Shown one piece after another: positions 56,244-64,000 of a stretch of 64,000 nt of DNA. Each line of letters starts with the position of its first letter. Position 1 is the stretch's first letter. Under the pieces are notes generated by a model. That model was not told the origin of the DNA, did no database searches, and worked only from the letters and a program-made list of their open reading frames with translations. The stretch is taken from contig NW_005179195.1 of assembly GCF_000350225.1 (NCBI RefSeq), positions 47,548 through 111,547 of the forward strand, read 5' to 3'. Origin of the DNA: Chondrus crispus (Eukaryota > Rhodophyta > Florideophyceae > Gigartinales > Gigartinaceae). A program made the translations under genes and the position numbers.

Positions 56244-57738
56244 TTACGGAGGGGGCGTTGGCGTCGGGGCGCGGCGCAGGTGTCCAAAGAACCACGCCGG
56301 CAGCGAGGTGAGGACGATTCCACTGTCGAAATAAACCATAAACATCTGAGAGCCCCAGTCCATGCGTGCCATCACCCACTCCCGAGTGTACTGCAGGTTC
56401 AACAGCTCGTTGAAGCCCCCAATCCGGGGGCTATGGGAGCCGTAGTAGAATTCGTCCGGGGCGGTGGTGCCGACGAGCGCGAGAGCACGGGAGACACCAA
56501 GTGCGAGGTCGGCAGCGCCAAGCGGCGTGCCTGCGCGAAGGTTAAAGAAACCCCCGCTCGGCGAGCGTAGCAATCGCCAACGATGGAGGAGGGCGGGAGG
56601 ACCTGCAGCATCCCCCCAGTCGGGATTAGCAGGGTAGGCGAGGTAGAGCGGGCGAAGCTGGGCGCCTTTGCGATGGGTCAGCAACGCCGTGAGTCCCCCG
56701 GATGGCCCGTCATGGAATCGAAGGTCGCTCTCCTTGACGTGCACCACGGAGATCGAGCGGCACTGAACGATGTAGGAAAAAATCTCCATCGCGCAGCAGC
56801 CCATCTCCTCCACATCCGAGCTGGCCAACCCGAATTCCAGTACCCGCTGCATAGATCCGGCGTCACAACCGATCCGAACGGGGTTTGTGGTCCCATCAGT
56901 GCAGGCCTTCGTGGAAAAGGCCTTGAGGAGGGCCCGGACATTTGCTGTAAGCGTCGGGGAGGCGAGGTTGTGCTTTATGTGGTACTGCGAGATAGCAGAC
57001 ACATACTGCGGAGCTGAGCGCGCACTCACCCGCCCCTCGAGCGACAGATACCCGATGTACGCGAGCACGTCTCCCTCGGTAGCCGGCTTGGGAGTGCGGC
57101 CCTCCTCGTCACAGAAACCCAGCCACTTGCGGAGTTGGCTCAAACGGTTTGTCCAGGTACTGTTGGAGTATCCAAACTCCGTTCAAAGGCGCGCAGCCTT
57201 CTCCCCTCCACCAGTCGCGCTCGGCCCAGTAAACGCCAGCACCACATCCCGTATCCCCTCCTTCCAGGCGAACCTCAGCCCAACACCGCGAGAGTCACCG
57301 ACCAGTGATCGAGCGCGCGGGCGCTGCGCAGAAGCGGAGTGGCGTAGTCGGCGGGGTGAAGCACCAGTGTCCGAGAGCTGAAGCCGACCAAGCGCGCGTG
57401 CCAGGCTTGCGCCGGCCAGTGCGGAGCTATCACCACCTGTGGACCGCCCTCCTGCTCTATCTTGCGAACGACCAACGGCAGTAGGTCGAATGGGGGGTTC
57501 CACAACCGAGCGACTCCGGCTCCCCAGTCTTCTTGCATCTGCGTCCTGAGATACTTCGTCCGGGCGACAAGCGTCTCGCCTAGGGGACGATGGCGGAAAG
57601 CGACGTGATCCAAACGGTACTCGCGCATCACGGACCGTAACAAGCTGTCCGTAGCCGTCACATCACCGGGATCCCAAGTTCGCGAGAGCGCGTCCGCGAA
57701 ACGATTGACAGCAGACGGGATCCAGCGCGCGTCCAGTT
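56244..57738 (-). CDS. RNase H tail and DIRS-type tyrosine recombinase
   Basis: The upstream frame (57738 to 57275) starts inside RNase H: RWIPSAVNRFADALSRTWDP, the usual end of a retroelement RNase H, then WNPPFDLLPLVVRKIEQEGG and APHWPAQAWHARL. From 57143 the recombinase reads MSQLRKWLGFCDEEGRTPKP, SARSAPQYVSAISQYHIKHN, HSPRIGGFNELLNL (H-x-x-R catalytic pair) and MVYFDSGIV (candidate nucleophile Tyr), ending at 56244. In DIRS elements the recombinase integrates a circular DNA without target duplication. A frame change lies between 57275 and 57143. The first catalytic Arg lies before the HxxR box but is not pinned down. Confidence 0.75.
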
Positions 57739-58297
57739 AGGACGTGAGAGCCTCGCGCGCCGACCGATAAGACTCGGAAAACACGGCGTCGTGCCCTTGC
57801 TCGACCATAAACGACATCTGCCGTGCCATTTCGACCCCCTGTTCCGTTATGTCCCGGAAGTACTGGGCTCGCATCGACGCGACCTCTAATACAGCCTTGA
57901 ACGAACCCTCGGCCAAGGCCAGACGGCGTCCTATATCCTCGATTGTTCCTTCTTGTCCCTTCGCTACCTCCAGCGCGGCCAAACCTAGCTCAGTCCACAC
58001 GTCTATAGCGTTCAGATATTCCCATTACTTTGCGGACCGTCGGTCCTTCGACCTCAGGTCTGCGAGGAAGGCGTCCGCCGGGGGTTTGAAGTAACCCATA
58101 TGGGTTACTGGCACATACGGGCCCCGCTCGAAGACGCTCCCTTCTCCTACCAGCTTCAGCGGGTTCAGCTCAGTGACCACCTCCCCGTAGTCACGGCGCT
58201 CCGGTTTCAAGGTCGCCCATGCGATCCGAAGCGCGGCGCCCGGCGCGGCGGGCGTCGGCGGGTTAACTGCTTCGTCGGCCATACTCGCTAGTGGCAC
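57737..58297 (-). CDS. Gag-like fragments of the DIRS-like element
   Basis: Two short frames: 58297-58025 (MPLASMADEAVNPPTPAAPG to LADLRSKDRRSAK) and 58000-57737 (MWTELGLAALEVAKGQEGTI to SESYRSAREALTS). They sit at the usual Gag place of a DIRS/Ngaro element, upstream of RT on the same strand. Their sequence (helical, charged, no zinc knuckle) suits Gag but shows no family motif. Confidence 0.45.
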
Positions 58298-58357
58298 GCT
58301 GTATGTGCCACACAGAATCGTCTCCGCCCTAGTGAAAGGGGGTATTTCTCTTTAGGA

Positions 58358-58502
58358 TAGAGAAATAGAAATGCCGAGGGGTCGGCGGTGGGCGGTGGGC
58401 GGTGCGGCCCCGCGAGCTCAAGTAGAGTACAGCTCTGGGTTGCACCGCCTCGCTACTTTCCGGCTGAGTCTTCACCCGCATACACACACGTGTACACGGA
58501 CG
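58358..58502 (+). repeat. Direct repeat of the DIRS-like element, copy 2
   Basis: Same orientation as 56066-56224 and nearly identical where aligned (CAAGTAGAGTACAGCTCTGG shared). It lacks the 30-base internal segment. Confidence 0.75.
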
Positions 58503-58879
58503 CAAACATTGACCCCCGGACCGAGTAAACATTTACTGTAAGCAGCGTTGTAACTGTAATCTGCCCTTTGTTTTAATTTAACGTCTCTTTACTTACAGCA
58601 TCGGTGTATGCCGTTTGTTTAACTTAATGTGTACCTTATCACATACCTTACATCTATATTTACAGCAGAGCTAAGACAAGTATTGTTGGGGGTGTGAGGG
58701 GAAATCGGGTTCTCCCTGGTTGTAAATAAAGTTTTTTATCATACGCGATATGCACCGTGATATTAATACAATTCTCAATAAACTCAATTACAGTAGGAGC
58801 AAAAGAAGCAATTGAATTTTTTGAAAAACTCAAAGTATTGCAACCTATCACAGCATTCCGCCTGTCCAGTCCAAATATC

Positions 58880-59000
58880 TGTCAACAAGTAAACATTTAC
58901 TTTCCACGGGGTAAACATTTACTTTCCACGAGGTAAACATTTACTTTCCACGGGGTAAACATTGACCACCCGTCTAATTTTCTAGTAAACATGTTCCCGC
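58880..59000. repeat. TAAACATTTACT subterminal repeats, copy 2
   Basis: Four units of 'GTAAACATTTACTTTCCACG' style, a different number and spacing from 32440-32640. Confidence 0.7.
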
Positions 59001-59364
59001 CACTGGGCAAATCAATATGAGAATGCCATTTCCACTGCTGCATGCGCATGGACGCTCTATATTACCTATGTACCGCACTTGATCTTCTGGATAATATAAA
59101 CTGGACTGTTTTCGGTAGTGAAAAATCGATACAATCTTGGTAAATCATACAAATAGATGTAGCTTTAACAATTCTCATGAGTTCGATCTGTAAAGTCCAA
59201 TTCTCTACCATTGGTGAAGCTGTCACGGATTACGCTGCGCTAATGAGATTAAATTACTTAGTGATAAAGCGCAAATGAGAAGGCAACATCCTGCAAACTT
59301 TAATATACTTAATGCGACTTCAAGATAGTGAGTGTTTTTCTATGGCAAAGACGCTTGATCGTGA

Positions 59365-59555
59365 ATACGTATTCGAAACTCATTGTGAGTTTCGAGTACC
59401 AAAAAAAGGGGCTTCGAAACTCATAATGAGTTTCGAACCCCCACAAAAAGGTATTCGAAACTCATTATGAGTTTCGAGTACCAAAAAGAGGGTTCGAAAC
59501 TCATAATGAGTTTCGAACCCCTAAAAAAAGGTATTCGATATTCAAAATGACGTTG
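59365..59555. repeat. Palindromic hairpin units, copy 2
   Basis: Five units of 'TTCGAAACTCAT.ATGAGTTTCGA' with short linkers. The counterpart in copy 1 (33045-33190) has four units, so unit number varies between copies. Confidence 0.8.
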
Positions 59556-59862
59556 ACACTACATATTCCGTAAACAAGTTAACATTTGCCTGCTGCTCAC
59601 TTAACATTAACCACCTCAGCAAAGGTCAAATGCAAACATCGACCCTGAAAACAGGTGGCTTACTCAATCTATGAGTATAGGACCCATGAAACAGGGCGTT
59701 CCATACTCGAAGTGGTAGTTTAGTCGGTCTTTTAACACGACTATACGCATTTTCAAAGTCCGTAGGTCGCTGGGTGATCTTCAGAAGAAATATGGGACTC
59801 AATAGGATAGCACAGATAGCTTCAACACGTAAGTCTCTATACCATTTTACTTTCGTGCCTAC

Positions 59863-61169
59863 TCAGAGATCTCTATCAGAAGCATCAACATCAATACAGT
59901 TCACGGCAGAATCATTCTTTTCCAAGCCTTGAGCATTCTTGATATCGTCGCCACTCGTTTTAATTTTCAAGAACAACGTCGAGATAACTTTGCGCAGAAG
60001 AAGATCCTGTGTTACTTCCTTCAGGCAACTCAGAATCTCTGTGGGAGAACGGGTACCGGCCGGTGTCGGTAAACGTAACGACCCGGAGGGAGATCCCGTA
60101 GGGGTGATCAGACGATACTGGAAAGGCAGGGGATTAGGGGATTTAGAATTCAGCTTGTACACGGGGTGCACGTACCGCCACGGGTGACAGGTGGCGGCGG
60201 ATTGGCCACGTGTAACGCCGTACGTATAACGTCCCGATCGAGTACAGTAGACTAGTAGGTCCTACTGTAGGGGCGTAGAAATTAGTGTAATGGGAGTGTC
60301 AGCCGGGGGAGTCCCAGCTAGCACACGTGGTGCGCGCTCGGCCTGCGAGTACAGGTGGCAGGAGTACAGCCACGTGTGCCGTTGTACAGGTCACTCCCCG
60401 GTGGAGTACAGTACAGGTACTCCGCTGTAGTGATCCAAAGTAGAAGTGGATCACTACAGTACTGCCGGCCGCCGGAGGTCGACGTACTTAGGAGCGGGGG
60501 CAGTAGGCTCCCAGAGTAAAAGGGGGTAGCGACCCCCTGGGCGAGAACTTAGGAAAAAGAGGCAGATCGTCCCGTACGGGTTATTCTTGAGGGCCGGAAG
60601 CACACGCTTCCCAGTTTGGTCGTTCCACGGCCGGGTGGAAGCGTATGCCCATTGAGCCCTATCCCCTCCGGGGTCGCAATTCCACTCGTCCGTTTACCGG
60701 AGTCATAACCGCCGCCCTCAAGGAGAGGTTAGTGGTGTTGTAATTTTACCGCTGCCGTGGACACCCCCTCCGTGACGGGGTAAAAACCGAACCGGAAGGA
60801 TCCATATTACAATCTCAATTCGGGCATCAAATGCTGATATCGCATTTTCAACTTTCATTGTCAGATCGGTAAGCTTTTCCATCTGTACAGGTGAAGCTTC
60901 TTCGATAATTTCGTTCATTGCCTCAGATACATTCTTCTGAATCATTTTCATTTCCAACAAGTCTCCCTTCATTGTGTTCCGACTTTTATGCTTCGTGTCT
61001 GAACGAGATACGGAGGCTTTAATTTTTCTTTCGGAACTGCCTGGGATATTACCGAGAAACTTGGATCTCTTCTGCTTTTGCTGCGAAGATTTCGATCCAG
61101 ATGGGGCAACCAAAGAGTCAAACCGCTGTCGCTTGCGAAGGATGTTGTACGCGCCAACCCCGCTATCCA
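59863..61169 (-). pseudogene. Transposase C-terminus, second copy, split by a solo LTR
   Basis: 60034-59863 codes the last 57 residues (LSCLKEVTQDLLLRKV to DVDASDRDL) and 61169-60817 the preceding part (DSGVGAYNILRKRQRF to SAFDARIEI). Both are almost identical to the protein at 33498-36394, with a few substitutions (KSSQQKQKR for KSPQKKQKR, ISAFDARIE for LSAFDARIE). The break point, ARIEI/LSC, is exactly where the LTR with TSD ATCTC sits. The N-terminal three quarters are absent. Confidence 0.9.
60040..60811. repeat. Solo LTR in transposase copy 2, 772 bases, TSD ATCTC
   Basis: Ends TGTGGGAGAACGGG and CCATATTACA (TG...CA), with ATCTC at 60035-60039 and 60812-60816. Comparison with the intact first copy (33650-33675) proves both the insertion point and the duplication. 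GC-rich, with a T/G-rich centre and inverted motifs such as ACACGTGG/CCACGTGT. Confidence 0.92.
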
Positions 61170-61759
61170 TGTGGTACAACTCCACACCGCGACCCCCGGT
61201 GGGAGATGAGAACCCCCGAGACGGGCGGTTACTACTGTAGTAATCGTGCACGCGCCCGCTGCGAGCACAGTAGTACCTCCACGGCGTACACGTGACACAA
61301 CCGTTGGCGCCGGCCGTGGCCACGGGCACACGTGTGCGACCATCCGGTAAGTAATTAGGTGCCTGGCTGGGTTGTTGTGCTGGGAGAATCACTCATGTAG
61401 CTGGTATACAGTATGTAACAGCTACTGTAGCGGGACAGGTGTCCTGGCGTCCCACTGAGGGGTTAAGACCAGGGGCACCTGCCCCGTTCCAGTAAACGGG
61501 GGCAGACTCGCCTCCCTTCCCTTTACGGCTTTTTGCTAACTCCGTCCGGTTTTACCTCTAAGTCTCAGGCTTCTAACCCGTGACCGGCCGTCCGGATCTG
61601 ACACCACCGACCGGCTGCGCGTCACCGGCCACGTGAGCCTTCCCTCTTTTCGAGTCCTTCCGTACGGTTCGCGCTCGCGTGGGTTACCCAGCGTCGCGCG
61701 CTCCCTTACCTCTAACCCCCCTCGTTCCGAGTGGTCGGGACGAAGGTAGTTATACCACA
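61170..61759 (+). repeat. 5' LTR, 590 bases
   Basis: Ends TGTGGTACAACT and AGTTATACCACA (inverted, TG...CA). A relative of the solo LTR at 53974-54573 by its ends and length. Confidence 0.85.
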
Positions 61760-61762
61760 TTT

Positions 61763-61780
61763 TGGTACTCTTGTGGAGGG
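61763..61780 (+). other. Primer-binding site
   Basis: TGGTACTCTTGTGGAGGG lies three bases after the LTR and starts with TGG, the complement of a tRNA CCA end. The tRNA was not identified. Confidence 0.55.
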
Positions 61781-61886
61781 GATAACTACAGAGGTTGAGC
61801 CCGCACTGGATCGCCAGCGCGAGCAACTACCGATCGGATTGAAAGAGGTCGAAAATCACCGCGTCGATCGCCAGTGATCATCGACG

Positions 61887-64000
61887 ATGAACCGTGCGGA
61901 TTCCGCCGGAGAAGATACCGCCTCCGGGCGAGCAAGTACCCGCAGTGGCAGAGGCGCACAGCGCCCCCGGATCGACAATCCGGAAGCCCTGCTACGCCCG
62001 CCGTCTACCAGGGGCCAGAAGACCCCTTCCGTTTCGGACACCACCGCCGGGCTACCGGCTGGTGGGGGGAACCGCGTACAAGTACTGTACGACGCGTTAC
62101 TCCCGCGACTACAAACCTGGATGGAGGATTTCCTCGCTGAGGAACTACCTCAGGTCGTCCAGGTTTGCCTCGACCGAACGGCACCAAGACTGGTGGCGGA
62201 GCATGCGGACACCGCGCTCCGCGCCCTGCTGGACGAGAAGATCGCCCCCCTCGTACGCGACGAGGTGGTGGCAGCGCTCGCCGCGGAGGAGGACGAATCT
62301 CCGACCGCATTGGCTCTAAAGGGAGCTATTAGCTCCGCCGTGGCCATCCGTCTGGCCACGACATTTACCGAAACGGGAGGCGCGGTACCGCCGCCGGCGC
62401 CGCGCCGTGAAACCGTTCCGGGCTCAAGCTTTAATATCGCTGATCCGATCGGCGCCGTACCCGGGATTGATAGGATGGACCCTCACCCGGAGGGCAGAGC
62501 CATCTATCTCCCAACCGTTCACGGTGCTACAGGGAGGACCACAGAAAATGTCCTCCCCATACTCGCCGGTACGGGCGACCCCCGCGGGACAGACAACCGC
62601 CTGGGGCTCCCCGAGACAGAGAATCGGGACCCGTACCGGTTGAGCAGAAGACGTGCACCCGGCACGCACAGGACCGAAGCGGAATACACCCGGTATTCCG
62701 ACGCAGAAGACCCCCGTCACAGGACGGATGAAGACCGCGAGGAACGCCGCTGGCGATACCGCGATAACCGCGAGGCACGCCACGGGCGATACCGCGATGC
62801 CGGAGGGGGAGGATACCCCTCCGATGATGACCCATCCGGTTCGGAAGGCTCTCGCAGGCGGAGCCACAGGGCACGCCGCGATAGAAGCCGAGACCGGCAC
62901 CGGCACGACCCGTCCGACTCGGAAGACTACCACACCGAGTCGGACGAGGGGCCTCGTCACTCGAGCAGACGCCGCCGGGCTGCCCCGACGAGCGACGAGC
63001 GACGGCCCACGGTAATCAGGCCCCTCAATGACCTGTTTACCAAGGCCGTCAACTACAAGACCTACCGCCTGGAACGGCGTAGCTCGCGCTACGACTCCAC
63101 AGTAGCGCGGCACATTAACCGTTACCGGAAAAAACTGGACGTGCAGATGAGGTCCCACACGTTCAGCGGTCAAGATCCGATTGCGGTATTGGGATTCCTC
63201 GCACGCCTCAAGATGGCGTGCGACCACAACGGGATCACCGAGGGAGCCGCCGTGTGGTGCTTCCAATTCTACCTCACCGGTCAGGCTCACGCCCTACTCC
63301 AGTCCCGTCTCAATGGAAATACCATGGCGGTTGACGTGGAGCGGCGCGAGCTGCTCCGGACATACCCCCAGGTGGTCAACTTTCTGTTGCGCACCTATGC
63401 TACCGACGAGGTAATTTCCGAAGCGGTTGGGGACGTGACCTCCTTCCGTCAGAGTTCAAACATGACAGAGGAGGTCTACAGTAACCACCTCTGGGACAAG
63501 GCCCTCCGATGCGGTACGGTGTTCTCCGACCGGCGGTTGAAGTCCCTATTCGTCGAGGGGTTACTTCCCGCCACGTGCGCGCAGGTCCGTAATTACCTCG
63601 CCACGCACCCGGATGTGGATTACCAATCCGTGGCTCGATACGCGCAAGCGATCGGGGAAACCAATCGGGCCTCCCGTCGACAGGGGATGTCCGCCATGGC
63701 GCACCGAGAGCCGTCCGGAGCGGCTAGAAGATTTGACCGCACCGCAAGGACGAGGCCCGTGCTGTCGGTTGAGTCGGCATCCGACATCCCGACGGCCGGG
63801 GGATTTGCTGAAGAAGCAATCCTGGCCGTGACGGACCAAACCGCCACGCCGACCTCGATGAGCTCGCCACCGACGAGTTACTATCCGTCGCCGGCAGCCT
63901 CGACGGCGGGCGCCCCGGTGCCGCCCGCCAACCCTGGCGACGTGCGCACAGGACCGTACGGGAGGCAAGGGCAGGATCCACGCGTCCGGTTCTCCGGCGG
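61887..64000 (+). CDS. Gag (possibly Gag-Pol) of the LTR retrotransposon, partial
   Basis: From ATG 61887 the frame is open to the window edge, 704 codons without a stop. Residues 1-230 are helical and acidic. Residues 250-370 are an Arg/Asp/Tyr/Ser-rich, RS-like low-complexity region. Then comes the capsid-like domain: MRSHTFSGQDPIAVLGFLAR, ITEGAAVWCFQFYLTGQAHA, then SLFVEGLLPATCAQVRNYLA and YQSVARYAQAIGE. This follows the Gag pattern of Ty3/gypsy elements ('F.G.....V..FL..L......E..A...l..~L.G.A'). No zinc knuckle appears before the edge. Long minus-strand frames here are shadows caused by high GC. Confidence 0.75.
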   Translation, partial: MNRADSAGEDTASGRASTRSGRGAQRPRIDNPEALLRPPSTRGQKTPSVSDTTAGLPAGGGNRVQVLYDALLPRLQTWMEDFLAEELPQVVQVCLDRTAPRLVAEHADTALRALLDEKIAPLVRDEVVAALAAEEDESPTALALKGAISSAVAIRLATTFTETGGAVPPPAPRRETVPGSSFNIADPIGAVPGIDRMDPHPEGRAIYLPTVHGATGRTTENVLPILAGTGDPRGTDNRLGLPETENRDPYRLSRRRAPGTHRTEAEYTRYSDAEDPRHRTDEDREERRWRYRDNREARHGRYRDAGGGGYPSDDDPSGSEGSRRRSHRARRDRSRDRHRHDPSDSEDYHTESDEGPRHSSRRRRAAPTSDERRPTVIRPLNDLFTKAVNYKTYRLERRSSRYDSTVARHINRYRKKLDVQMRSHTFSGQDPIAVLGFLARLKMACDHNGITEGAAVWCFQFYLTGQAHALLQSRLNGNTMAVDVERRELLRTYPQVVNFLLRTYATDEVISEAVGDVTSFRQSSNMTEEVYSNHLWDKALRCGTVFSDRRLKSLFVEGLLPATCAQVRNYLATHPDVDYQSVARYAQAIGETNRASRRQGMSAMAHREPSGAARRFDRTARTRPVLSVESASDIPTAGGFAEEAILAVTDQTATPTSMSSPPTSYYPSPAASTAGAPVPPANPGDVRTGPYGRQGQDPRVRFSG

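Larger units (their letters stand above)
56066..58502 (-). mobile_element. DIRS/Ngaro-like tyrosine-recombinase retrotransposon, internally deleted
   Basis: Direct repeats of about 150 bases (56066-56224 and 58358-58502, both starting at GAAATRnnATGCCGAGGGGT and ending ACACGTGTACACGGA) enclose minus-strand Gag-like pieces, an RNase H tail and a tyrosine recombinase. Normal elements of this group carry RT and RNase H between Gag and the recombinase. Here the Gag frame (57737) abuts the RNase H end (57738), so about 2-3 kb is deleted. This is probably a non-autonomous remnant. Confidence 0.75.
58706..61169 (-). mobile_element. DDE (MULE-like) transposon, copy 2, with nested insertions
   Basis: From GGGTTCTCCCTGG at 58709, it follows copy 1 (32265 on) nearly base for base: TAAACATTTAC repeats, palindromic units, then the transposase 3' end. 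It is interrupted by a 772-base solo LTR (60040-60811) and cut at 61169 by the LTR retrotransposon that starts at 61170. The rest of the element, if any, lies outside the window. Confidence 0.85.
61170..64000 (+). mobile_element. LTR retrotransposon (probably Ty3/gypsy), 5' part
   Basis: It is inserted in transposase copy 2 (target ATCCA at 61165-61169). The order is LTR, primer site, long open gag that runs off the right edge. The GC content is much higher than in the host DNA. No pol is in the window, so the superfamily is inferred from Gag. Confidence 0.8.

Noticed and set aside
56244-57143. Crypton or bacterial-type integrase
   Set aside because: The adjacent RNase H tail and flanking split direct repeats place the recombinase in a DIRS/Ngaro-type retroelement.
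62424-63290. 288-codon minus-strand frame
   Set aside because: Shadow of the GC-rich gag frame, which is open far longer and has Gag motifs.

Overview
The window reads as nuclear DNA of a red alga, probably a transposon-rich florideophyte of the Chondrus type; the species is an inference. The strongest clue is a nuclear-style phycobilisome linker gene with an N-terminal transit peptide (25.4-26.3 kb). Other eukaryotic genes support this: YIF1, an OCRL-type 5-phosphatase, Notchless and Crooked neck, mostly single-exon, with a few GT-AG introns of 100-165 bases. A 78-base run of N marks an assembly gap at 36,759-36,836.

Layout. 0-2 kb: a reverse-transcriptase relic and a two-frame gene of unknown function. 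4.3-7.3 kb: a putative plastid protein and YIF1. 8-16 kb: a transposon zone with a dead WD40 gene, a Mutator-like transposase carrying an N-terminal J-domain, Myb/SANT-like proteins, a secreted Cys-rich protein and GC-rich gene fragments. 16.5-29.1 kb: the host gene island, containing OCRL-like phosphatase, TsaE, NLE1, CLF1, a tRNA-Pro-like gene, the phycobilisome linker, a small spliced membrane protein, an FkbM-like type II membrane protein and a spliced guanine deaminase. 29.3-32.3 kb: a Ty1/copia element with a half-tRNA primer site, cut off before its reverse transcriptase. 32.3-49.9 kb: the most unusual block, described next. 51.3 kb: a RING protein. 53.4-55.7 kb: a pogo/Tigger transposase split by a solo LTR. 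56-58.5 kb: a collapsed DIRS-like element. 58.7-61.2 kb: a second copy of the 32-36 kb transposon with two LTR insertions in it. 61.2-64 kb: an LTR retrotransposon with an open gag that runs off the window.

The key region is 36.5-47.8 kb. Inverted repeats of more than 1 kb flank about 9 kb of chromatin- and DNA-modification genes. These are a beta-class DNA adenine (N6/N4) methyltransferase overlapping a SET domain on the plus strand, and on the minus strand a ParB-like gene, a 2-oxoglutarate/Fe(II) dioxygenase-like gene and the C-terminal half of a UPF1-like SF1 helicase. A DDE (MULE-like) transposase gene abuts the left repeat, and a Ulp1-like protease and a GCR1_C-like protein lie just outside the right one. 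I read this as a decayed giant transposon that carried its own DNA-methylation write/erase and chromatin-modification kit. The copy is dead: it has frameshifts, three stops in one frame, a dioxygenase-helicase deletion junction and a solo LTR with an exact 5-base target duplication inside the ParB-like gene.

Five LTR units can be bounded. Four are supported by 5-base target duplications (TGCAC, TACAC and ATCTC on both sides of solo LTRs; ATCCA upstream of the last element, whose right end is outside the window). The fifth is the short copia LTR, supported by its ends and primer site. Together they let the order of nested insertions be reconstructed.
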